A DNA stretch of 64,000 nt. It comes from Nitrospira sp. (GTDB lineage Bacteria; Nitrospirota; Nitrospiria; Nitrospirales; Nitrospiraceae). The stretch lies in NCBI GenBank assembly GCA_019636835.1, contig JAHBWU010000006.1, positions 1-64,000 of the forward strand, given 5' to 3'. The notes under the pieces were generated by a model. That model worked only from the letters and a program-made list of their open reading frames with translations, did not search any database and was not told the DNA's origin. Position 1 is the stretch's first letter, and every line of letters starts with the position of its first letter. Position numbers and translations under genes: made by a program. Positions 54,716-63,676 of this stretch are shown piece after piece.

Positions 54716-56800
54716 TTAACGCCCCCGTATCAGATCAAGGACCAGTCCAACAGTCAGCAGACCGGCGACGATGCCGAATGTGATCGGAATCCAGTCGGCG
54801 ACTGTTGCCGCAGTAGCCGTGAGCCCGGTGGCGAGAATACTTGCCGCAGCAGTCAGCCCCAAGGTAAGGCGTCGTCCCGTACGGCGGACCATCCCCTCAA
54901 GCGAATTCGCCTGGAAATTTACGACCAGCTTCTGACCTGGTCGAGCACCGATCAGGTGCTCGACGGCTTCGATCACTCGCTCGGCCCGCACTTTGAACTT
55001 TTGTGACTGATACACCAGCGCTTTAGGATCGAGCGCGGCTCCCATGCGCTTGATCATCACACGCATCAAAAACTTGCCCGCGACATCGTAGGGGTCGAGT
55101 TTCGGATCGAGAGCCGCCGTCGCCAGTTGGACTTGCGCCAGAGCCTTGGCCGCAAGCGTGAGTGAGGCCGGCAAGGGCACGCCGTGTCGAAACGCGATCG
55201 CGCTCATTTCCTGCAGCAGCGGCCCGATCTGCATTTCCGCGAGAGCCGCCTTGCGGTACCTCGCCATGACTTCGCCGATTTCACCTTGAAAACGAGGCAC
55301 GTCCAGGTCGCTGCGGTCGATCGCGCCCGTCATCATCAACGTGACATCGCTTAGAAAAACAGAGTCTTCCTTCCACAACGCCATGAGCATCAACAACAGA
55401 TGCTCCCGCAAACCGGCATCCAGATTCCCCACCATTCCAAAATCGAGCATATAGATGCGGTTCTTCCACCACATGAGATTGCCCGGGTGCGGATCGGCAT
55501 GGAAGAAGCCGTCGACGACGATCTGTTTGTAGAAACCTTCCAAGATCTGGCGGGCTGCTTCGATACGATCCGGGCCTTCCGGCGCGCGGGCAATCGGGAT
55601 GCCTTGAATTTCCTCCATCACCAATAAGCGGGAGGTCGACAGCTCACGATGCACGGATGGGACCGCCAGCCGATCATAGTCTGTGAGCAGGGTCTGCATC
55701 CGCCCGATGTTTTCGATTTCCTGACGAAAGTCGAGTTCGCGCTGGAGCGACGTGGAGAGGTGCTTGAACACCGCCTCCATATTGACCACTTGCTTGAGGG
55801 CCTGGCGTTGCCCCACTTTCTGAGCGAAGATCTCGAGCAGGGCAAGGTCCTGTTCGATGTCCTTTCGGGCGGTGGGACGTTGAACTTTGACGACGACTCG
55901 ATCGCCGGTTTCGAGCGTGGCCTTATGGACCTGGGCGATCGTACCGGCCGCAAGCGGCTTAGGATCGATCGACTCAAACACGTCTTCCCACGGCACGCAC
56001 AACTCTTGCTCGGCAACCCGAACGACTTCACTTTCGGGCATGGGAGGCACGTGACTTTGCAACATCGCGAGTTCTTCGATGTATTCCACTGGAAGAAGAT
56101 CCGGGCGGGTCGACAATACTTGTCCGAGCTTCGAAAAAGTCGGCCCTAGTTCCTCCAGCGCTGCGCGGAGGCGCTTGGCCTGCTGTCGACGCGCGGAAAC
56201 GTCCGATTGGTCGGATTGGCTGAAGAGTTCCTTGAGACCATGCTTCGCCATGACCGTCGCAATGTGTATGGCTCGTCCTCCCAGATGAGGCTCAGGAGTT
56301 TGAGGTTCACCCTGGGATTGAAACATTCGCCCCGATTCAGGAATCGGCTCACCCGTAGACGGAAGGGTATTCACAATAATGACGGTGCAATGAGAATTGT
56401 GACTGATGCGGTTCGGGACGTTACCGAGCAAGAACTCCTTTCGCCCCGCCATGCCCGAATTACCGACCACCAGGACATCGATGGCTTCGCGCTCGGCGGC
56501 GCGCACGATAGCAAATGCCGGGTCCGAATCAATGACAACGAGAGCATGGCCTCGCTCCCCGGCCACCAGCCGCACGACCTGCGCAAGCTCTTCCTTGGCG
56601 GCAGCGGCACGTGTCTGCTCAGCTGCGCCGAATTCGGTGGTCGAGGAGTGTTGTGGTAGGATGACCTGTACCACGAACAGGTCTGCGCCGAATCGGTCGG
56701 CGAATTGGGCGGCCCAGCTCACAGCCTGATCTGCTGTTTTGGAACGGTCGGTGCCCACCATAACACGCCGAATGGTGCTATTCTGAGGCTGAGCATCCAT
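54716..56800 (-). CDS. Universal stress protein fused to UbiB/ABC1-type kinase
   Basis: A 694-residue protein. Residues ~8-150 are a universal stress domain (RRVMVGTDRSKTADQAVSWAAQFADRFGADLFVVQVI, VVGNSGMAGRKEFLLGNVPNRI, ATP-binding type). After a linker with QSQGEPQTPEPH, an ABC1/UbiB atypical kinase begins: GPTFSKLGQVLSTRPDLLP (KxGQ), AAGTIAQVHKA, VVVKVQRP, FHADPHPGNLMW, MLDFGMVG. Two membrane helices close it. UbiB proteins support ubiquinone or prenyl-lipid work. The fusion suggests nucleotide-dependent control of that kinase. Confidence 0.9.
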   Translation of the reverse strand: MDAQPQNSTIRRVMVGTDRSKTADQAVSWAAQFADRFGADLFVVQVILPQHSSTTEFGAAEQTRAAAAKEELAQVVRLVAGERGHALVVIDSDPAFAIVRAAEREAIDVLVVGNSGMAGRKEFLLGNVPNRISHNSHCTVIIVNTLPSTGEPIPESGRMFQSQGEPQTPEPHLGGRAIHIATVMAKHGLKELFSQSDQSDVSARRQQAKRLRAALEELGPTFSKLGQVLSTRPDLLPVEYIEELAMLQSHVPPMPESEVVRVAEQELCVPWEDVFESIDPKPLAAGTIAQVHKATLETGDRVVVKVQRPTARKDIEQDLALLEIFAQKVGQRQALKQVVNMEAVFKHLSTSLQRELDFRQEIENIGRMQTLLTDYDRLAVPSVHRELSTSRLLVMEEIQGIPIARAPEGPDRIEAARQILEGFYKQIVVDGFFHADPHPGNLMWWKNRIYMLDFGMVGNLDAGLREHLLLMLMALWKEDSVFLSDVTLMMTGAIDRSDLDVPRFQGEIGEVMARYRKAALAEMQIGPLLQEMSAIAFRHGVPLPASLTLAAKALAQVQLATAALDPKLDPYDVAGKFLMRVMIKRMGAALDPKALVYQSQKFKVRAERVIEAVEHLIGARPGQKLVVNFQANSLEGMVRRTGRRLTLGLTAAASILATGLTATAATVADWIPITFGIVAGLLTVGLVLDLIRGR

Positions 56801-56940
56801 GATCGTTTTACGCCGCTCCGATGGCGATTGCAGGTGGAGTATGGCTACTACAACAATCGCAAGTCAATTGTTCGTAGACGCTCCGAACTTTGACTTGATC
56901 AACAGTCACATCGACTGAAAGCCGTCTCGAAGACGATTCG

Positions 56941-56969
56941 TTGACGGTTATCAATCACGCCCGTATGAT
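56941..56969 (+). promoter_or_regulatory. Promoter of the HEAT-repeat gene, probably leaderless
   Basis: TTGACG, a 17-base spacer and TATGAT, then nine bases to the ATG at 56979. The start of transcription would fall at or within a few bases of the start codon; no Shine-Dalgarno sequence precedes it. Confidence 0.6.
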
Positions 56970-56978
56970 CCTCCATCC

Positions 56979-57614
56979 ATGACCGAGCGTTACGAACAAG
57001 GGCAGGCGAACCTCACCCTGCTCGCCGTTCTAATCGGCTTTATTGTGGCCGGAGTCTGGATCTGGAAGCGGCTACCGGCCGACACTCAAGATTACATTGT
57101 TGATCAGGCTATACCGATGGCTGCGATGGGCCTGGCGCTCGCTATCTTGCTGTTCATTCCGATCAGAGCGGTATTTCGCCATCGTGCAAGGTCTCAAGAA
57201 CGAGCCAACATGCTGACGTTATTCGAGCGAGAAACCGTTCAAGACAAGAAGCTGGAGACGGCCTTCGCTTTGCTTGAGATGAACGGGTACCGGGTGGAGG
57301 GCTTGGAGTCGGCGGTTCCAGCTTTGAAGGACCTGTTTATCATAACTCTACAACGAGCGTTGGGGGATAAGCAGCATCGCGTCAGAGGAATGGCCGCCAG
57401 TCATCTGGGGGCGTTGCAAGATCTGTCGGTAGTGCCGTTGCTGGTCAAGGCCTTGGAAGATGACCATGCCTACGTGCGTTCCTGCGCAGCATTGGGACTT
57501 GGACGACTACGGGCGACGGAAACGCGTGAACGACTGAAGATCGTCATGGAACAGGATTGGGATCAAACCGTCAGAAGCAGGGCCAGGGAAGCACTGGAAC
57601 GGATGGGCGGGTAA
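56979..57614 (+). CDS. HEAT-repeat membrane protein
   Basis: A 211-residue protein: two membrane helices near the amino end (LLAVLIGFIVAGVWIWKRL, AIPMAAMGLALAILLFIPI), then at least three HEAT-like repeats (ALGDKQHRVRGMAASHLGAL, LVKALEDDHAYVRSCAALGLGRL, RSRAREALERM). Likely an inner-membrane scaffold with the repeats in the cytosol. A leaderless-type promoter lies directly before the start. Confidence 0.78.
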   Translation: MTERYEQGQANLTLLAVLIGFIVAGVWIWKRLPADTQDYIVDQAIPMAAMGLALAILLFIPIRAVFRHRARSQERANMLTLFERETVQDKKLETAFALLEMNGYRVEGLESAVPALKDLFIITLQRALGDKQHRVRGMAASHLGALQDLSVVPLLVKALEDDHAYVRSCAALGLGRLRATETRERLKIVMEQDWDQTVRSRAREALERMGG

Positions 57615-58031
57615 ACAATAAGGTCGTCGTAGCTGTACAGCCTACTCTCTTTAATTACGGGGCCCGATGGTGAGCTAGATGATCGATCATGGCGCGAAAT
57701 TTGGTGGACTGCAATCATCACTACCAGTCCAGCTTAGACACCTGATTTAGAGTGAGTACAGGAACAATATCAGGCCATGCAAACCGTTCGAGGAAACTGT
57801 TCGCTCTTATAAAGTGGCTAACTGAGCTGGCCCCTGGGAAAATTGACAACAGATCTCTACTAGGCCGCTGGTGTGGCTTCGTGCGCTTCGAACCGAACGA
57901 TCTTGAGGTCCTTGCGGTTTTGCAGCGTGCCAAGTCACTTTTCAAACCAAGATGTCGTTTTCACAGTTTTCTTACAAAGGACTTATCCCGTGAATATCAC
58001 GTCATTTGTGGAGGGAGAACCGCAGCCATCT
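57615..58031. other. Intergenic region without a supported gene
   Basis: 417 bases. Short frames on both strands look random and none matches a family. A TGATCGATCA palindrome is present near 57680. The region may hold decayed sequence. Confidence 0.45.
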
Positions 58032-58370
58032 TCAGTGCGCATGCATTCTCTTAAGAATCTCTTGAAGAAGGCCCGGATCGTCCATTGCTTGCGCCGCGCC
58101 CTTCGGGTCAAACTCGATCAAGGCTTCCAATGTGGTTCCCTGTTCCTGCAAACGCTCTCGAAAATTCGCGAGTTTATTCTGGAGAGACTGCCGGATGGCG
58201 AGGGGGTCAATGTTTTCAGGAATAGGCGCCCAAGCGTCCATCGGAATATCTTCTCCCTTCGCAATTGCAGCGTGAAGTGCTTTTCGCTGGAGCGGATTCT
58301 TGATCCATAATAGCCGTTGCTCCTGTTCAGCCGTGGGTCGGCGTCGCATAAGCCAGTCAAATAATCCCAT
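58032..58370 (-). CDS. Small hypothetical protein
   Basis: A 112-residue protein with a start MGLFDWLMRRRPT and acidic helical remainder, no family recognised. ATG 58370 is preceded by GGAGAACAT-like sequence. A membrane-binding amphipathic start is possible. Confidence 0.6.
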   Translation of the reverse strand: MGLFDWLMRRRPTAEQEQRLLWIKNPLQRKALHAAIAKGEDIPMDAWAPIPENIDPLAIRQSLQNKLANFRERLQEQGTTLEALIEFDPKGAAQAMDDPGLLQEILKRMHAH

Positions 58371-58505
58371 GGATGTTCTCCTTCATGGAACAGATTCGTG
58401 GGAATCGCGGGTATGAGGAAGTGTACCACTTCAAAGATTTTAGTCTCTCCCATCCTTCTTCCAATGTTCCTATTGCACATCAGAATCTCGGTTCCCCGCT
58501 GTGGA

Positions 58506-58679
58506 TCATATTTGTAGCCACTTCTGTTGGCATACGTGTCCGAGCAACACGAAGCCGGGGACATGGATAATACCGTTAGTCGCTTCCTCCCAATAATTGG
58601 CAGTGAGTTTCCAATCGGCAAGCGGCTGGAGGCATCGAGCACACTTATTCGTATTTTCACAGCGGCAGGATACTGACAT
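58506..58679 (-). CDS. Small Cys-rich protein
   Basis: A 57-residue frame from ATG 58679: MSVSCRCENTNKCARCLQPLADWKL...IIHVPGFVLLGHVCQQ. Four cysteines in the first third (CRC...CARC) and a later His/Cys pair suggest zinc binding. It overlaps the HTH fragment described next in another frame, so only one of the two can be functional. Confidence 0.45.
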   Translation of the reverse strand: MSVSCRCENTNKCARCLQPLADWKLTANYWEEATNGIIHVPGFVLLGHVCQQKWLQI

Positions 58680-58776
58680 GATGCGGTGTCGGAACACGGG
58701 GCTTGGGTCGAGACAGTCGCGCTCCGCGGATAATGTTATACAGCTGTTGCCGCGTCACCTTCATCGCCTTGGCGGC
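58657..58776 (-). pseudogene. Fragment of a HigA-like helix-turn-helix protein
   Basis: Reading from 58776 on the minus strand gives AAKAMKVTRQQLYNIIRGARLSRP..., the recognition-helix part of a HigA/XRE antitoxin, followed by an unrelated Pro-rich end and a stop. Upstream a TGA interrupts the frame. A short remnant of a second antitoxin gene. Confidence 0.4.
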
Positions 58777-58826
58777 TCCTCAAACTCTGTCCAGCTCACT
58801 CCCCAATCAGAAACTTTAGGGCAACC

Positions 58827-60425
58827 TTAACGATCTAATTCGGTTGCACCGTGGCGCTTAAGAAAGTTGATCATCTCAGCTGATTCAGCGTAATCTAGCG
58901 GCGTTTTTCCTGAGTTGTCACGAGGCATGCTCGTAGCTCCACGAGCAACTAGAATCTCAGCTGCAACCAAGTTGTTATCCTTCGCAGCAATGTGAAGCGG
59001 TGTTCTACCAGTGCTATCTCTATGAGCTACCTTCGCACCATGCTTCAGGAGTTGTAGGATAACGAGAGTCGCCAGTGCTTTACTGGCACCAGAAGGTTGG
59101 TTCAAGGTATAGATATTCGCTGCGACCGCTAGGTGAATTGGGATCCCTTCGAGACCAGGAAGCAGACTCTCCCCTACAACATTCGGGTCGGCTCCAAGCT
59201 CCAACAAAAGATTGATCGTACGGTATTGCTCTTCTTCGTAAATCGGGTTTCGCAATGCCACTATGAGCGCTGTCTGATCCCGATCATCTTTCGCGTTAGC
59301 CTTTAAATTTCCTTCACGTCCTAAGCGGATCAACTCAGCAGTGTCATTTCTCTCCGCAGCTCTGATAAATCGTATGACCGAGGCCTTTGCAGTATTGACG
59401 CTTTGGATACCGTGCGCTCTCAGGACCTCCACAATTCTGGGCTGGTTGTAATGAATCGCCCACTCCATCGGAGTTCGACCCTCCATTTCATTTCGTAAAT
59501 TAGCACCATGTTGTATGAGTAGCTCGGTCAATTTGACCCACCCTTCTGAAATCGGAGCAAATAGTATCTCTCTGTCGTAGATGTTTGATACCTTGCCGCC
59601 GTGAGCGAATAGAGCATTTGCAATTTCAATCGTAGTTTCTTCAATCGTTAATCCTTTCTTTTCATACTTTTCCTCCTTGCCTCGCAGCCAAGCTCCTCTG
59701 GTTATAAGTGTGTCTAAGGCGGACAATTTTGTTTTGTGTGTCATATCAACCGCATTAGGATCGGCGCCATCCTTCAGGGCTTTGATTACGCCTTGCAGAT
59801 CCAGATTCCTGAGGGGGTCAAAGAGAAGACTATCGGCTTCGAGACGCCGAAGTAAGGCTGCTTCGTTATTTTGAACGCGGGCGAAGTCCTTTTCGGTCTC
59901 CTTGATCCGATCAAGAGCCAGCTGTCGCTCATTACCAGCGGTTGCCCGCGCAGCAACTTGCTTCATCTTCTCCAGCTCCCGGCTGAGTCGGGCATATTCA
60001 CTCTGAAGGTTCTTATACTCCTGAGCAACATTCTTGCCTTTGATCCGTTGAGCCAACTCCTCCATCTTGTCGGTGGTCACGGTCGCTCTAATCTTTGTGT
60101 AGAAGCGCAGTCCTTCTCCGACCAGGGTGCGAGTCTTTTCCAAAACCTCCACATTCAGCACCCCGCCTGCGAGAGTCTGTATTTCTTCGGTTGTTAAATC
60201 GTAGTTATGGGTTTTTGTGTAAGCCTCAACATAGGTACCAGCCTGCTCCAAGGCAGCTTGCTTGGCCTTCTGAATCACTTGAGACTCTGCGATTGATGGA
60301 GATTCACCATCTCCCATCGTGTAACTGGCTTCAGACATTATTACCTTGATCTCAGCAAGGCAGTAGGGGACGAAGCCTCCTACTGCTATCACAATGCCAA
60401 GAAAGAGAGGCAAAGGGAATCTCAT
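58827..60425 (-). CDS. Secreted ankyrin-repeat protein
   Basis: A 532-residue protein: signal peptide to about residue 24 (PLFLGIVIAVGGFVPYCLA), a helical and coiled-coil part (residues 90-190, KGKNVAQEYKNLQSEYARLSRELEKM), then ankyrin repeats from about 205 to the end, e.g. GADPNAVDMTHKTKLSALDTLI, EGRTPMEWAIHYNQPRIVEVL, GRTPLHIAAKDNNLVAAEILVARGA. Periplasmic or surface scaffold. The repeats resemble eukaryote-type ankyrins. Confidence 0.85.
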   Translation of the reverse strand: MRFPLPLFLGIVIAVGGFVPYCLAEIKVIMSEASYTMGDGESPSIAESQVIQKAKQAALEQAGTYVEAYTKTHNYDLTTEEIQTLAGGVLNVEVLEKTRTLVGEGLRFYTKIRATVTTDKMEELAQRIKGKNVAQEYKNLQSEYARLSRELEKMKQVAARATAGNERQLALDRIKETEKDFARVQNNEAALLRRLEADSLLFDPLRNLDLQGVIKALKDGADPNAVDMTHKTKLSALDTLITRGAWLRGKEEKYEKKGLTIEETTIEIANALFAHGGKVSNIYDREILFAPISEGWVKLTELLIQHGANLRNEMEGRTPMEWAIHYNQPRIVEVLRAHGIQSVNTAKASVIRFIRAAERNDTAELIRLGREGNLKANAKDDRDQTALIVALRNPIYEEEQYRTINLLLELGADPNVVGESLLPGLEGIPIHLAVAANIYTLNQPSGASKALATLVILQLLKHGAKVAHRDSTGRTPLHIAAKDNNLVAAEILVARGATSMPRDNSGKTPLDYAESAEMINFLKRHGATELDR

Positions 60426-60466
60426 ATTCCTCCTGAAGAAGATTAATGTACGAATGAGGACCTAAC

Positions 60467-60540
60467 GTTACGCATGGCGCTTGTGACTTACCGAGTCTCG
60501 TCCAAGCATGTGGTGAGCGTTTTCACGAGCAATGCGTAAC
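60467..60540. repeat. 74-base hairpin with GTTACGCAT / ATGCGTAAC ends
   Basis: Two perfect 9-base arms at 60467-60475 and 60532-60540 with further imperfect pairing inside. It sits between the end of the gene at 60549 and the start of the ankyrin gene, both minus strand. It could act as a bidirectional hairpin, processing site or relic of a small mobile element. No target duplication is evident. Confidence 0.55.
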
Positions 60541-60548
60541 ATGAGCGG

Positions 60549-61232
60549 TCACTCCTTGCTACTACGCAGCGTCCTGGCGATAACACACAAAGGGCGCCCT
60601 GGTGCGAGTTGCATCTCCTTGAAACTAGGTGCTGACTTCAGCTTGTCGACCTTTACATACAACACGTATCTTCCGCAGTAGATCCGGTAGTAGTTGACGC
60701 CTTCGTACTTTTCACGAAATGGGTCCATGAATACCGGACCAAATTTCTCGTCGATCCATCTTACAATGCATACAGAATATTCCTCCTCCGAAGCAGGATC
60801 TCCGCGTAGTAATAGATTACGAATGATTGGCTCGTGAGTGCCTAACTTGACCTTCCGAAATGCTAGTTGAGCAGATGCATGTGCTCGCCACAGGACCGAC
60901 AACGCGAACAGTTTCAGGACTGCGTAGTCGACATCCGGGAGGGACCAGGCCACGATCTTACTGTTGTGTCGGATGGGCGTGAACTCGTCGAAACGCTGTA
61001 GTAGTACTCGAGACGCATAGTCATCCCAAGGACCGAATCGCGTTTCCCCATCTTTGGTGACGATTGTATTGTCGTAGATTCCGATAGGGACCTTTTGGGG
61101 ATATGTATCGGAAGCATTGCTGATCAATCTACAGGGACCCTCACTCTGAGGAGGCAACTCATAGAACGCCTTCGGCACTATATGAGCTTTGACTGGCTGG
61201 CCAACTTTTCCTGTGAGCTTGCACGTAATCAT
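60549..61232 (-). CDS. Protein with HNH-like amino end, unknown function
   Basis: A 227-residue protein. The opening MITCKLTGKVGQPVKAHIVPKAFYELP resembles the amino end of a group of HNH/SHIIP-type hypothetical proteins often found in accessory regions: a CxLT, then K/S-H-I-x-P. The remainder is all alpha/beta with aromatic patches and no motif I can assign. Base composition is lower in GC than neighbours, which fits transfer. Could be a nuclease-derived defence protein; not shown by the sequence. Confidence 0.6.
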   Translation of the reverse strand: MITCKLTGKVGQPVKAHIVPKAFYELPPQSEGPCRLISNASDTYPQKVPIGIYDNTIVTKDGETRFGPWDDYASRVLLQRFDEFTPIRHNSKIVAWSLPDVDYAVLKLFALSVLWRAHASAQLAFRKVKLGTHEPIIRNLLLRGDPASEEEYSVCIVRWIDEKFGPVFMDPFREKYEGVNYYRIYCGRYVLYVKVDKLKSAPSFKEMQLAPGRPLCVIARTLRSSKE

Positions 61233-61600
61233 CGCGCTGATGGCGCGTTATGGTTGCTTTTAATCACTTGTAAGCGCTCTCTTGTGTAGCTTCGACGTGT
61301 TATGTAGACCGGCATAATTTCCGCTATAGCCGCGTACCTAAAAGGACTAAACCTCGTGCGTTAAAAGATAGGGGCATGGACAACACAGTAGTGTGGTCTT
61401 GTAATCATGTATTGCATCGACAGTTGCGTTCCGGAGAACAGATGATGCACGCTACGAATTGTAGGGGATTGGGAACAGAAGGCAAGAAAAGATGCACTGC
61501 CAGGGACTGCTCTGATGAAAATCTGGCAATGCCAGCCGTCGGGTTCCGATATCACGCGATCGTTCAGCGACTCAAAGCCCCGAGGCTTCAAAACTGAAAT
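61233..61600. other. Intergenic region without a supported gene
   Basis: 368 bases on the left of the metallophosphoesterase gene. No frame of note, relatively low in GC for this genome, and no clear promoter. The unknown gene at 60549-61232 starts at its left border. Confidence 0.45.
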
Positions 61601-62440
61601 CTATTCTTGGGTCCACTCAATCACGGCAATCTCCGGCCGGCAGTTCAAGCGAAACGGGAGGAAGGACCAACCTAATCCTCGGTTGACGTACAGCCTGTGC
61701 CGATCGGTTTCGTGCCAGCCCGCCACGCGGCCATTACATCCGGGAGGAAGCCAGAAGGTGGGTATGCCCGGCACTCTCCACTGCCCGCCATGACTGTGTC
61801 CGCAAAGGATCAAGTCAATGGCATGATGCGGTTCGACATAGTCGAGGATGTTGGGAGCATGCGCCAGCAGCAACGTAAAGCGGGAGTCGGCGCGAGGCGG
61901 GACGCATCGAAGATCCGCACGATGAAGCGATGGATCATCGACGCCGACGATCGCGAGTTCTCCATTTCCCGTTGAAACAATGACACGTTGGTTCACCAGC
62001 AGCGTGATCTTGTGCCGATCGGCAAGTTCAGAAAACTGTGACACAGGCACTCCGCTATAATGGTCGTGATTGCCCAATGTCATGTACAGGGGCGCGATGG
62101 CGCGTAGCTGTTCGAGAAATCGAAAAAGATGGGGGAGACCTTCCGGTACGTTGAGCAGGTCCCCGGTGATGAAAATCCAATCAGGGTGAAGTTCCCTCAC
62201 GGATTCGACGATACGATCATGCCTCGGATGATATCGATCCAGGTGCAGGTCCGTGAGATGGACTGCACGACGACCGACAAGAAACGTATGTGGGTGAGTG
62301 AGCGTGGAAACGTCATGATCGGACAAACCCCATTCCCAATGGGGAACCTGGCTGAATGCCCGATAGAGCGGCTCGCTTAAGCAATACCCGATGAACGATC
62401 GTACGTGATCAGGCCATGAGACCGTCCGTCGCCTGCTCAT
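61601..62440 (-). CDS. Calcineurin-like metallophosphoesterase
   Basis: 279 residues from ATG 62440 (MSRRRTVSW). The metal-binding blocks are complete: HLTDLHLDRYH, FITGDLLNV, LGNHDHYSG, then GHSHGGQWRVP near the end. It resembles YkuE-type phosphoesterases that act at the membrane on phosphodiesters or lipids. No signal peptide. Divergent from truD. Confidence 0.88.
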   Translation of the reverse strand: MSRRRTVSWPDHVRSFIGYCLSEPLYRAFSQVPHWEWGLSDHDVSTLTHPHTFLVGRRAVHLTDLHLDRYHPRHDRIVESVRELHPDWIFITGDLLNVPEGLPHLFRFLEQLRAIAPLYMTLGNHDHYSGVPVSQFSELADRHKITLLVNQRVIVSTGNGELAIVGVDDPSLHRADLRCVPPRADSRFTLLLAHAPNILDYVEPHHAIDLILCGHSHGGQWRVPGIPTFWLPPGCNGRVAGWHETDRHRLYVNRGLGWSFLPFRLNCRPEIAVIEWTQE

Positions 62441-62564
62441 CCCGCAACCTGTCGTTTGCCTGATCGTTTCCGCATGGACGAAAAAAGTATACCATGGGCT
62501 TGTTTCCAACCAGATGTGACAACACGTTTCTGGGGACAGCCGTCATTCCAACGAAGGACAACGC

Positions 62565-63611
62565 GTGACGCAACCAACCGACCCCTTCCTCACCGGCGAC
62601 CTGCCTGGAATCGGTGGAGAAATCCGCACTGTGCCCGAAGACTTTCAAGTTGAAGAACGGCCGCTCTATCTTCCTTGCGGGGAAGGCGAACATTTGTACG
62701 TGACCATCACCAAACGTGGTCTTTCCACTCCGGATCTGGTCCGCCGCCTCTCATCCATGTTGGGTGTGAAAACACAGGCCATCGGCGTGGCGGGTCTGAA
62801 GGACGCGCGAGCCGTCACGACTCAGATGGTGTCCTTGCAAGGAGTCCGTCCGGAACAGATCTCTCGCCTCAGGATCGATGAGATCGTCCTCAACGTGCAG
62901 ATCCTTGGGCCCCATCGTAATCGGCTACGAACCGGCCATCATTCCGGCAATCGCTTCCGTTTAGTCATCCGCAATGTCGCCGATCACGCGGCTGAAACCG
63001 TGCCGGCCATCCTTCAACAACTGAGCCTCCGAGGCATTCCAAACTACTTCGGGCCACAGCGGCAAGGGAAAGACGGTGATAACTACTGCATCGGCGCTCT
63101 GTTGCTGCATGATGCGCGTCGGCGCGAGAAGATGAGTCGCGCTACTCGCATCTGGTATCTGAACTCCTACCAATCATTCTTGTTCAATCGGATACTTGCA
63201 CGAAGAATCGACCATCTCGATAAGGTTTTCGTCGGTGATTGGGCCATGAAGTCGGACAATGGCGCCTGCTTTCAAGTCGAGGATGCCGAGAAGGAACAAT
63301 CGCGAGCGGATCGTTTTGAAATCAGCCCAACGGGTATCCTTTTTGGTTCGCGGGTATCCTGGGCAAACGGCGAGCCCGGCAAAATCGAGGAAGCCGTCAT
63401 CGCTGAAGCAGGTGCGACCAAGGAAGGCCTCGTTGCCGCTGCTAAGGCTTGCGGATTCCGTGGCGAGCGCAGAGCGCTTCGTATTCCCCTTGCTGAACTT
63501 GAATGGTCACTAAACGGCTCCATTCTTGTCCTGTCCTTTAACCTGCCTCCCGGAGCCTACGCCACGAGCATACTTCGGGAGTTGATGAAAGCATCCCCGG
63601 CGAACTCTTAG
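62565..63611 (+). CDS. truD: tRNA pseudouridine synthase D
   Basis: Makes pseudouridine 13 in tRNA(Glu). 348 residues with a GTG start at 62565. The catalytic Asp is in VGLKDARAVTTQ; SGNRFRLVIRN and YFGPQRQGKDGDNY belong to the TruD core, with an inserted domain typical of the family. Cytosolic; transcribed alone. Confidence 0.93.
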   Translation: MTQPTDPFLTGDLPGIGGEIRTVPEDFQVEERPLYLPCGEGEHLYVTITKRGLSTPDLVRRLSSMLGVKTQAIGVAGLKDARAVTTQMVSLQGVRPEQISRLRIDEIVLNVQILGPHRNRLRTGHHSGNRFRLVIRNVADHAAETVPAILQQLSLRGIPNYFGPQRQGKDGDNYCIGALLLHDARRREKMSRATRIWYLNSYQSFLFNRILARRIDHLDKVFVGDWAMKSDNGACFQVEDAEKEQSRADRFEISPTGILFGSRVSWANGEPGKIEEAVIAEAGATKEGLVAAAKACGFRGERRALRIPLAELEWSLNGSILVLSFNLPPGAYATSILRELMKASPANS

Positions 63612-63676
63612 TTCCACTCATTTTCTTTTCCCCGCGATAATAGGTGATAAAATATACACATTCCGTGAGTGCCACG

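Noticed and set aside
60461..60545. Possible integron attC site (ACCTAAC beside GTTACGC...)
   Set aside because: One core-like heptamer is present, but the opposite end lacks a matching GTTRRRY in the right orientation and the arms are inverted relative to attC. No integrase is seen.
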